The notes under the pieces were generated by a model. That model made no database searches, had not been told where the DNA came from, and worked only from the letters and a program-made list of their open reading frames with translations. Shown here piece by piece: positions 1 through 5,043 of a DNA stretch of 5,043 nt (its first letter is position 1; every line of letters starts with the position of its first letter). The position numbers and the translations under genes are program-made. The stretch comes from Chloroflexi bacterium UBA6265 (lineage in GTDB: Bacteria; Chloroflexota; Chloroflexia; Thermomicrobiales; UBA6265): the NCBI GenBank assembly GCA_002440805.1, contig DJVD01000182.1, forward strand, positions 1-5,043, in the 5' to 3' direction.

Positions 1-442
1 TAAAGCGGAATCGAGCCGGATCCAGCGTATCGATGCTGACATTCACGCGATCGAGTCCCGCGTCCTTGTACTCCTGCGCCTTGCGACCCAGCAACAAGGC
101 GTTGGTGGTCATGGCGATTTCGTTGATGCCGGGGAACGATTTGAATGCGCGAATCAGTTCGGTGAGATGAGGACGGATCGTGGGTTCACCACCGGTGAGC
201 CGCAGTTTGGTAACACCCTCCTTCGCAAAAATGCCAACCAGGCGAACGAGTTCATCGTCGCTCAGCATTTCATCCTTCGGCTGGAACTCCATACCGGTGG
301 GAGGCATGCAGTACAGGCAGCGGAAGTTGCAGCGATCGGTGAGGGAAATCCGCAGGTAGTTCATGGTGCGGCCGAATTGATCCCGCGGACCGGTGATGGC
401 TTTCGGATCGGGGTGGAATGTAAGTGGCTGGATCGAACTCAT
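1..442 (-). CDS. moaA: GTP 3',8-cyclase MoaA, N-terminal part (cut by window edge)
   Basis: Radical SAM enzyme of the first step of molybdenum cofactor synthesis; with MoaC it turns GTP into cyclic pyranopterin monophosphate in the cytoplasm. The visible 147 residues hold the N-terminal half of the radical SAM barrel. The SAM-binding 4Fe-4S cluster motif is DRCNFRCLYC (Cys38, Cys42, Cys45), followed by the SAM-contacting LRLTGGEP (residues 80-87) and NVSIDTLDP (134-142), all typical of MoaA. The second, C-terminal cluster and the GTP site lie outside the window. The ATG at 442 is preceded by GAGGT four bases upstream (447-451), and an in-frame TGA lies a short way further upstream, so the start is well supported. 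A roughly 25-residue leader precedes the barrel. One oddity is MTTNA at 111-115 where MoaA usually reads TTNG. It lies 69 bases downstream of the Mur ligase gene on the same strand and may be co-transcribed, although no functional link is obvious. Confidence 0.95.
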   Translation of the reverse strand, partial: MSSIQPLTFHPDPKAITGPRDQFGRTMNYLRISLTDRCNFRCLYCMPPTGMEFQPKDEMLSDDELVRLVGIFAKEGVTKLRLTGGEPTIRPHLTELIRAFKSFPGINEIAMTTNALLLGRKAQEYKDAGLDRVNVSIDTLDPARFRF

Positions 443-511
443 GCGTACCTCGGATTGTGGCAGTCAACGTCTGTACTTCGATACTAGCACGCAATCAGCC
501 GCGGGCTTACC

Positions 512-2083
512 TCAAACTTGCGCTTTGCCGCGTTTCGCCATTTCTGTCAGCAGGAAGTCGTAATCCTCCACGCACATCACAGCCAAAACATCATTCGGCC
601 GTAACTGGTCGATCATGCGAAGCGTGGCTGCCCGTTCATCGGTTGCTTCCAGTACCTCCACTTCAGGCTTTCCGGCGGCACGTACACCTGCCTGCATCAG
701 CGTAATCATCTCGCCCGGCTCGCGACCGCGCAGGTAGTGGATTGAATCCTTGAGCACGACCACATCAGACATCTCGACGGCGCGTTGCGCGATTGCCTGC
801 AAGGCTCCGTCCTCGCGATCACCGGCGGTGCCGACGATTGAAATCAGCCTGCCACCATCATTTAGGTAGGTCCTGGCAAAATTGAGCAGGTTCACGAGGC
901 CCACTTCATTATGGGCAAAATCGACGATCACCGTAGCGTCACCGATCTCGAACACGTTCAGTCTTCCCTTGCTATCCTCCGCGGAGCTGCGGAAGTTCCC
1001 TAATGCCTCGCGAATGACACCATGCTCCATCCCCACACCAATAAGTGCGGCAATCGCCGCCAATGCGTTTTCTACCTGGTGCGTGGCTCGACCGTTAAAC
1101 GTCATCGGAATGTTGGCCACATTTGTGACGGCAGTGACCTCGCCCTGGTGCTGCCAGGTGATATCACCACCCTGCTCGACGAAGATTCCGCTCCCGCCCG
1201 CGGCAAGGTGATTCGCCATGGCGGTGTTTTCCAGGTTACGACTGAAGAATACCGGGATGCCGGGAGTGACCTCGGCCATGGCGCGTACGCGGTCATCATC
1301 GGCATTGAGGACGCAAAACCCGCCGGGTTTGACGTTGCGGGCGATGATCGATTTGACGGCCGCGAGCCCTTCAATGGTATAGACACCATGCACACCGAGG
1401 TGATCCTCAGTGACATTGGTTACCACCGCCACATCTGCATCTTCAAAGCCGCAACCCCGCAACAACATGCCACCCCGCGCGGTTTCCAGCACGGCGTACT
1501 CTACGGACGGCTCCTCGAATACACGTCGGGCACCGGATGGTCCGGAATAGTCGCCCTTGAGGACCATCTCGGTGTCGATAAAAACGCCGGCACTCGACGT
1601 CAGGCCGACGACATGGCCAGCAGACCGAAGGACAAACGAGATCAACCGGGAAGTGGTGGTTTTGCCGTTCGTACCAGTAATTGCGATGATCGGGATCGTG
1701 CGCCCCTCGGCGCGGATCAGCAGTGGAGCATCATCTTCCTCAGGCTCTCGGGCCTGGATCTCATTCAACTCGTCGATGACAACGTCGCTGTCGGATTGCT
1801 CGCCAGTTGTCAACAACGCGGCCCTGTAGCCAATCCCGCGCGCCAGGGCCCGGTGCTGCCAGCCAAACGCCACAACCAGGTGACCCGGTGCCTCCATGGT
1901 CATTGAGGTCATTTCTGGTACGTCGATTCCCAGGGCGGTGTGAAGGTCGCGCACGTGTGAGCCAAGCGTTTCCGCCACGTGCTCCATCTGTTCCGGCACC
2001 ACCTCACCCAGCTCGACCTTGATTGCTGGACCGTCCAGGAACAGGTTGGGACCATCCAGGTCTCGGATTTCCACGATGCGCAT
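512..2083 (-). CDS. Cyanophycin-synthetase-like Mur ligase without ATP-grasp domain
   Basis: A 523-residue cytoplasmic ATP-dependent amide ligase of the Mur ligase superfamily, closest by eye to the C-terminal Mur ligase module of cyanophycin synthetase (CphA). Residues 1-95 start MRIVEIRDLDGPNLF, like the CphA N-terminal domain. The Mur core follows: GRTIPIIAITGTNGKTT with the P-loop at 136-143, the central-domain motif VLETARGGMLLRG near 198-209, TNVTEDHLG at 222-230, LNADDD near 259-264, then the C-terminal domain with VDFAHN at 387-392, GTAGDRED at 418-425 and LRGREPGEM near 451-459. In CphA the Mur module attaches arginine to aspartate side chains, while an ATP-grasp module of about 300 residues extends the aspartate backbone. 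Here no ATP-grasp lies between the N-domain and the P-loop, so true cyanophycin synthesis by this protein alone is unlikely; substrate unknown. The open frame extends upstream to 2248, but the ATG at 2083 has GGGGA five bases upstream and begins the recognisable domain, so I chose it. A folylpolyglutamate or MurE-type role is less likely. Confidence 0.9.
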   Translation of the reverse strand: MRIVEIRDLDGPNLFLDGPAIKVELGEVVPEQMEHVAETLGSHVRDLHTALGIDVPEMTSMTMEAPGHLVVAFGWQHRALARGIGYRAALLTTGEQSDSDVVIDELNEIQAREPEEDDAPLLIRAEGRTIPIIAITGTNGKTTTSRLISFVLRSAGHVVGLTSSAGVFIDTEMVLKGDYSGPSGARRVFEEPSVEYAVLETARGGMLLRGCGFEDADVAVVTNVTEDHLGVHGVYTIEGLAAVKSIIARNVKPGGFCVLNADDDRVRAMAEVTPGIPVFFSRNLENTAMANHLAAGGSGIFVEQGGDITWQHQGEVTAVTNVANIPMTFNGRATHQVENALAAIAALIGVGMEHGVIREALGNFRSSAEDSKGRLNVFEIGDATVIVDFAHNEVGLVNLLNFARTYLNDGGRLISIVGTAGDREDGALQAIAQRAVEMSDVVVLKDSIHYLRGREPGEMITLMQAGVRAAGKPEVEVLEATDERAATLRMIDQLRPNDVLAVMCVEDYDFLLTEMAKRGKAQV

Positions 2084-2088
2084 AGATT

Positions 2089-2093
2089 TCCCC
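2089..2093 (-). promoter_or_regulatory. Ribosome binding site deciding the Mur ligase start
   Basis: GGGGA on the minus strand, five bases before the ATG at 2083. It overlaps the in-frame ATG at 2095, which has no comparable site of its own, and therefore argues for the start at 2083 over the longer alternatives at 2095 and 2248. Confidence 0.5.
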
Positions 2094-2133
2094 ATGGCTA
2101 CGAATGCGTCTGGCACATTTATGCACGTTAGGT

Positions 2134-2180
2134 GGAACCCACATTGGCCCCGTTTGTTGTAGAGGTATTGTGGAGGTTCC
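2134..2180 (-). repeat. Imperfect inverted repeat in the leader of the Mur ligase gene
   Basis: In the 109-base gap between the protease and Mur ligase genes, the minus strand reads GGAACCTCCACA (2180-2169) and, 25 bases later, TGTGGGTTCC (2143-2134). The arms pair over ten base pairs with a two-base bulge. There is no T-run after it, so it is not a usual intrinsic terminator. It could be a leader hairpin or chance; the loop is long. Confidence 0.25.
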
Positions 2181-2192
2181 GCACGTTTTTCG

Positions 2193-3137
2193 CTAGAGAA
2201 TCCAGACGTTGAGCACCACGACGAGCAAGTTATAGACAACGTGGGCAATCACGGCGCTCATGGTGCCGTAATTCTTCGCCAGCCAGCCAAAGGTGAGGCC
2301 AATAAGGAACATGCCGAGCAGGATCCAGGTAAACCCATACTGGGCGTGGAGAAATGCAAAGAGGATCGACGTAAGCACGATCCCCAATCGAGGTTGCAAC
2401 GCCCCACGGAAAAAAATCTCCTCGCCGAAGCCGGTGCTAATTGCCAGCACGATGGCCACAAGCGGATTCGTAACACCAGCAAGAATCGATTCGATGCTCT
2501 TTTCGATGCCGGTGATCTTGTCCGGCTGTAACCACTGCGTCAGTGCTCCACCGACGAATGCCGCCACAAATGCGGCAAACACTCCAGCCAGGCCAGTCGT
2601 CATTTGCAGGGTTGTTGGCATTTGAATGCCGAGGCGTAGGGTGGATTCGTGTCCAGTTCGATAGTTGCGATAACCGACCGCAACATAGGCGATCAATACG
2701 TATGCCAGCAGGTTTTGAAGCAGTCCCGAGGTCAATGTGGTGGCGCTGTTCTGGGCCACCACGTCAGGTGCCGAGTTCACAAATGACGTAGGAATCAGGA
2801 ATCCAAGCAACGCCAGTACGATAGCCAGACCCGACCAATCGATCGGGGAATCCGGATCAATATTCGTGACATTGCTCATGAGTTGCCGGAATGGCCGTAA
2901 CATCGGCAACGAAAGCCCAATGCCTATTCCCATCACCGGCACGCCTTCGTTCTTGCCATTTACTACCAGCGCAAGGCCAGCAACAAGCAGCAATACACCC
3001 GGCATGCCCCACAACAAATAGAGACCCATCACAGCAGCCTTGTCGCCGGTAGAGGCCTTTTGGCACCAGTTGATCAGACCGTAGATTGCAGCAACTGCGA
3101 CAAATGCGGCAAAGAGCGTTGCGGTGAATTGGAGCAT
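2193..3137 (-). CDS. CPBP-family intramembrane protease (CAAX prenyl protease-like)
   Basis: A 314-residue, very hydrophobic inner-membrane protein with about eight membrane segments by eye. The C-terminal third is a CPBP/Abi domain with all three family motifs: GEEIFFRG (Glu239, Glu240, Arg244), FAFLH (the FxxxH motif ending at His264) and HVVYN (His299, Asn303). These form the metal-independent glutamate/histidine active site of Rce1-type intramembrane proteases, so it is probably catalytically intact. Bacterial members have varied roles (bacteriocin self-immunity, membrane protein processing), and the substrate here cannot be told. The open frame runs up to 3293, but the upstream part is polar, arginine- and proline-rich and overlaps parB. 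The ATG at 3137, which begins MLQFTATLFAAF and leads into the first membrane helix, is the natural start; an AAGGA lies 12 bases upstream, a rather long spacing. It is divergent from parB and is the first gene of the minus-strand block. Confidence 0.9.
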   Translation of the reverse strand: MLQFTATLFAAFVAVAAIYGLINWCQKASTGDKAAVMGLYLLWGMPGVLLLVAGLALVVNGKNEGVPVMGIGIGLSLPMLRPFRQLMSNVTNIDPDSPIDWSGLAIVLALLGFLIPTSFVNSAPDVVAQNSATTLTSGLLQNLLAYVLIAYVAVGYRNYRTGHESTLRLGIQMPTTLQMTTGLAGVFAAFVAAFVGGALTQWLQPDKITGIEKSIESILAGVTNPLVAIVLAISTGFGEEIFFRGALQPRLGIVLTSILFAFLHAQYGFTWILLGMFLIGLTFGWLAKNYGTMSAVIAHVVYNLLVVVLNVWIL

Positions 3138-3191
3138 TGGATGGGATCGTCCTTCAGGGCAAGGTCGCCGGGCCAAAACGCCCGACGCGGC

Positions 3192-3213
3192 GAATGCATT
3201 CCGCCAAGTATAC
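3192..3213 (-). promoter_or_regulatory. Candidate -10 box plus palindrome upstream of the protease gene
   Basis: On the minus strand TATACT (3212-3207) resembles a sigma-70 -10 box and lies about 70 bases before the protease start. No good TTGACA-like -35 is seen at 16-18 bases. Five bases downstream is the perfect 10-base palindrome GAATGCATTC (3192-3201), a possible operator. A related arrangement occurs before prfB. Confidence 0.3.
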
Positions 3214-3260
3214 CGACACACGGTGCTAAACTTTCGACATTGTGGAACAAGCGTCCGATC

Positions 3261-3265
3261 AGGAG
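3261..3265 (+). promoter_or_regulatory. Ribosome binding site deciding the parB start
   Basis: AGGAG lies six bases before the GTG at 3272 (three before the GTG at 3269). The GTG at 3242, which opens the longest frame, has no purine-rich site before it. This site lies inside that longer frame and favours the shorter protein. Confidence 0.5.
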
Positions 3266-3271
3266 CGTGTG

Positions 3272-4213
3272 GTGCAGGATTCAGCGAAACCAAAGACTAC
3301 AGCCGCCAAACAGAAGCCGCGTCGCGGCGGACTCGGTCGTGGGCTGGAATCGCTCATCTCATCGTCGCCCGCAACAACACCCTCCCCCGCCAGTACTGCA
3401 GGGGCTGCAAAGGAGAACGGGTTCCTCAGGGTGCCCATCGAATCCGTGCAGCCAAACCCGTGGCAACCGCGTTTACACCTGAAGCACGATCAGCTCGAAG
3501 AACTGGCCGCAAGCATTCGTACCCATGGCGTGATGCAACCCCTGGTGGTAAGTGCGGCGGACAGCAATGGTGTCTACACCCTGATCGCCGGTGAGCGACG
3601 TTGGCGGGCATCGTCATTGGCAGGGCTGGAAGACGTTCCGGTCGTAATCATGGATGCCACGCCCCAAGCCATGCTGGAACTCGCGATCGTCGAAAACGTT
3701 GTCAGAGCCGACCTGTCGCCAATGGAGGAAGCCCACGCCTATCGCCGGTTAATAGAGGATTTCCGGCTCACCCAGGGCGAGGTAGCCGAACGCGTCGGCA
3801 AGAGCCGGGTGGCGATTACCAACACATTGCGGTTGCTCAATGCACCCGAACCGGTGCAGGAATCGTTGGTGATGGGTGAAATCACAGAAGGGCACGCCCG
3901 GGCGATGCTGGGGCTTTCCTCGATGACGGATCAACTGGAAGTTTTGGACCAGGTTCGCTCCAGAGGCCTCAATGTCCGCCAGACTGAGCAGATGGTGCGA
4001 ACCTGGACCCAGAAGCCAGCCCAGCGCGCTTTCGAGCGACCAGCCCTGGATCCGGAAACGGTTCGTGTCGAAAGCCGCTTACGCGAGGCGCTCGGCACGC
4101 GGGTGACGCTGAAGCGGAGCGGCACATCCGGCGGCACAATGACGATCGAGTTCTTCTCCGACGAACAGCTGCAGGCGATTTGTGACCGGCTGATGGAGGA
4201 AGAACTCTGGTAG
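3272..4213 (+). CDS. parB: Chromosome partitioning protein ParB
   Basis: CTP-dependent DNA clamp that loads at parS sites, spreads along DNA and works with the ATPase ParA and with SMC in chromosome segregation. Counting from the GTG at 3272 (313 residues), the order is: a basic N-terminus with the ParA-contacting GGLGRGLESLIS (19-30); a proline/serine-rich linker; the ParB/Srx-type domain with NPWQPR (62-67), HGVMQP (85-90) and the CTP-binding GERRWRA (107-113); ENVVRADLSPMEEA (141-154), matching the usual ENLQRxDLNPIEEA; a helix-turn-helix around 167-189; GHARAMLGL (207-215); and a C-terminal dimerisation region ending EEELW. Length is normal for chromosomal ParB. The longest frame begins at GTG 3242 and adds ten residues; I preferred 3272 because of AGGAG six bases upstream. 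No parA is in the window, which is unusual because parA normally precedes parB; here the upstream neighbour is a divergent protease gene. The stop abuts the stop of the next, convergent gene. Confidence 0.95.
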   Translation: MQDSAKPKTTAAKQKPRRGGLGRGLESLISSSPATTPSPASTAGAAKENGFLRVPIESVQPNPWQPRLHLKHDQLEELAASIRTHGVMQPLVVSAADSNGVYTLIAGERRWRASSLAGLEDVPVVIMDATPQAMLELAIVENVVRADLSPMEEAHAYRRLIEDFRLTQGEVAERVGKSRVAITNTLRLLNAPEPVQESLVMGEITEGHARAMLGLSSMTDQLEVLDQVRSRGLNVRQTEQMVRTWTQKPAQRAFERPALDPETVRVESRLREALGTRVTLKRSGTSGGTMTIEFFSDEQLQAICDRLMEEELW

Positions 4214-4492
4214 TTAGCCAAGGTTGCGAACGGTCCAGTTGCGACTTCGCACCTGATCGTCGCTCACGGCCTCGCTGACAGCGATCACTTCCCATCCGAG
4301 CTCGGCGAGTTCATTCCCAAGCGTCTCCTGCACCAGTTGATCGATCAACCAGGCCGGCTTGTGATCGGCAAGCGCTGCCGGAACAGCTTCATCCCGAATC
4401 ACCTCCGTGGTTTCACCTGTGTGGAGCATAACGGTGAACCACGGTTCCCCTGGCCCTATCCCAATCACGCCCGAAACCGTGCCGAATCGCAT
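4214..4492 (-). CDS. Hypothetical protein of 92 residues
   Basis: I do not recognise a family. The ATG at 4492 has a strong GAGGG site seven bases upstream (4500-4504), and the frame fills the space between parB and prfB exactly, which supports a real gene. The protein is soluble and acidic, with no cysteine, signal peptide or membrane helix. Residues 1-35 are rich in glycine and beta-formers (MRFGTVSGVIGIGPGEPWF, then TVMLHTGETTEV), suggesting a small beta-barrel or sheet. Residues 36-65 look helical (AVPAALADHKPAWLIDQLVQ), and the tail is beta-like (GWEVIAVSEAV, RNWTVRNLG). This is inference from composition only. It converges on parB with no spacer between stop codons and diverges from prfB, so it is probably transcribed alone. 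The opposite strand has shorter open frames here that lack comparable start sites. Confidence 0.65.
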   Translation of the reverse strand: MRFGTVSGVIGIGPGEPWFTVMLHTGETTEVIRDEAVPAALADHKPAWLIDQLVQETLGNELAELGWEVIAVSEAVSDDQVRSRNWTVRNLG

Positions 4493-4504
4493 TGGCGTTC
4501 CCTC

Positions 4505-4521
4505 GTATACTTGAATGCATC
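4505..4521 (+). promoter_or_regulatory. Candidate -10 box and GAATGCAT element upstream of prfB
   Basis: TATACT at 4506-4511, directly followed by T and GAATGCATC (4513-4521), lies about 60 bases before the prfB start. The same two elements occur before the protease gene, on the other strand, with five bases rather than one between them. No clear -35 hexamer accompanies it, so the promoter call is tentative. Confidence 0.3.
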
Positions 4522-4523
4522 TT

Positions 4524-4545
4524 TGCGATCGCCAATGTGCGATCG
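4524..4545 (+). repeat. Two copies of TGCGATCG in the divergent region before prfB
   Basis: TGCGATCG is present at 4524-4531 and 4538-4545, 14 bases apart start to start. The first copy is part of the palindrome GCGATCGC (4525-4532). The position between two divergent genes would suit a regulator site, but the element is short and may be chance. Confidence 0.3.
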
Positions 4546-4573
4546 TTCTTAACTATCCGGGAGATTGTGCACC

Positions 4574-5043
4574 ATGGCCACGCGTGACGACCTTTCCAGG
4601 AGCCTGACCGAGCTGCAAACGCGCCTCGAGTCGCTCCGGGGGCGCCTTTGACCTCGACAGCGACGAGAGGGAAATCGCGGACCTGGAACACCGCAGCGGA
4701 CAACCGAGTTACTGGGACGATCCGGATAATGCCCAGAAGGAAATGCGACGCCTGGGAGAACTGAAGGCCCGCGTTGATGGCTTTAACGCCACCCATACGG
4801 CGGTAAACGATTACCTCGATATGCTGGAACTGGCCGCGGATGAGCCGGAACTCCTGGACGAAATTGAACCGGAACGTGATGCGCTGGTCGATGCGGTCAA
4901 CAAGCTGGAGCTGGAATCGGCACTGGATGGTCCTCACGATCGTTCCAACGCCATCATCATTATTCACTCGGGCGAAGGCGGAGTCGATGCCCAGGATTGG
5001 GCCAGCATGCTCAGTCGCATGTACCTGCGCTGGGCCGACAAGC
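4574..5043 (+). CDS. prfB: Peptide chain release factor 2 (RF2), N-terminal part, with programmed +1 frameshift
   Basis: RF2 recognises UGA and UAA stop codons and triggers peptide release on the ribosome. The gene is read in two frames: 4574-4648 (25 codons, MATRDDLSRS to GRL), then after the in-frame TGA at 4649-4651 the reading shifts +1 and resumes with GAC at 4650. The 131 codons that follow are typical RF2: SYWDDPDNAQKEM, then an acidic coiled-coil-like domain 1 (ELKARV to LELESAL), then NAIIIIHSGEGGVDAQDWASMLSRMYLRWADK, which matches the start of domain 2 (usual IHAGAGGTEAQDWA). About 156 of a usual 360-odd residues are visible; the SPF anticodon-like motif and GGQ loop lie beyond the right edge. 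The ATG at 4574 has GGGAG at 4559-4563, ten bases upstream. The apparent early stop is the normal autoregulatory device of prfB, not a mutation. The gene is divergent from the 92-residue hypothetical gene. Confidence 0.95.
4637..4652 (+). promoter_or_regulatory. Programmed +1 ribosomal frameshift site of prfB
   Basis: The site reads CGG GGG CGC CTT TGA C. CTT is the slippery codon, TGA the poorly terminated stop with a following C, and the G-run three bases before CTT stands for the internal Shine-Dalgarno sequence that pushes the ribosome forward. Low RF2 lets the ribosome pause at TGA and shift into the +1 frame, so RF2 controls its own synthesis. Compared with the well-known AGG GGG TAT CTT TGA C, the first A of the SD-like element is C, which may weaken pairing with the ribosomal RNA. 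Confidence 0.93.

Noticed and set aside
497..507. Short hairpin AGCC-GCG-GGCT as a terminator between the Mur ligase and moaA genes
   Set aside because: The stem is only four base pairs and no T-run follows on the minus strand, so it does not qualify as an intrinsic terminator.
1022..1906. Open frame of 294 codons on the plus strand inside the Mur ligase gene
   Set aside because: It is wholly antisense to a gene with clear family motifs, shows no recognisable domain, and its composition is what the opposite strand of a GC-rich gene produces.
2084..2248. Longer Mur ligase starting at ATG 2248 or 2095
   Set aside because: The extra N-terminal residues resemble no domain and would overlap the protease gene end; the GGGGA site fits the ATG at 2083.
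3124..3594. Open frame of 156 codons on the plus strand overlapping the parB start
   Set aside because: It is in another frame from parB, which has unmistakable ParB motifs over the same bases; the translated product is arginine-rich without domain features.
4409..4421. parS-like sequence GGTTTCACCTGTG
   Set aside because: Only the left half matches the parS consensus (GTTTCAC); the right half does not complete the palindrome, and it lies inside a coding region.
4649..4651. Premature stop codon making prfB a pseudogene
   Set aside because: The stop is in the exact CTT TGA C context of the known programmed frameshift, and RF2 sequence continues in the +1 frame without further damage.
4413..4967. 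Open frame of 184 codons on the minus strand across the prfB start
   Set aside because: It lies antisense to RF2 coding sequence and overlaps the start of the 92-residue gene; no family features are seen.

Overview
The window looks like an ordinary chromosomal segment of a free-living bacterium with moderately high GC (judged by eye, somewhat over half). It is densely coded and carries no tRNA, rRNA, CRISPR array, insertion sequence or phage gene that I can see. Six protein genes are supported. The gene types (a cyanophycin-synthetase-like Mur ligase, a ParB of the GLGRGLESLI type, an RF2 with programmed frameshift) would fit Chloroflexota or a related phylum, but I hold that only weakly and no single feature proves it.

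Left block (1-3137, minus strand). Transcription runs right to left: a CPBP-family membrane protease (3137-2193), a Mur ligase related to the C-terminal half of cyanophycin synthetase but lacking the ATP-grasp module (2083-512), and the N-terminal 147 residues of the molybdenum cofactor enzyme MoaA (442-1, running off the left edge). Gaps are 109 and 69 bases with no convincing terminator, so co-transcription is possible but not shown. The Mur ligase is the most interesting gene: it keeps the CphA-like N-terminal start and a complete Mur ligase core, so it probably joins an amino acid to an unknown acceptor.

Middle (3138-4213). A divergent intergenic region separates the protease gene from parB on the plus strand. 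ParB has all the expected elements (ParA-binding N-terminus, CTP-binding motifs, helix-turn-helix, C-terminal dimerisation region). No parA and no parS consensus is visible here. The parB start is ambiguous: an AGGAG site favours a GTG 30 bases downstream of the longest open frame.

Right block (4214-5043). A 92-residue protein of unknown function on the minus strand converges on parB with no base between the two stop codons. It is divided by an 81-base divergent region from prfB on the plus strand. prfB begins with a 25-codon zero frame ending at the CTT-TGA-C programmed +1 frameshift site, then continues in the +1 frame as typical RF2 to the right edge.

The two divergent intergenic regions share a small composite motif (GTATACTTG followed by GAATGCAT), a candidate promoter/operator. 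Apart from that and the unusual Mur ligase architecture, the window is housekeeping: cofactor synthesis, chromosome segregation, translation termination.
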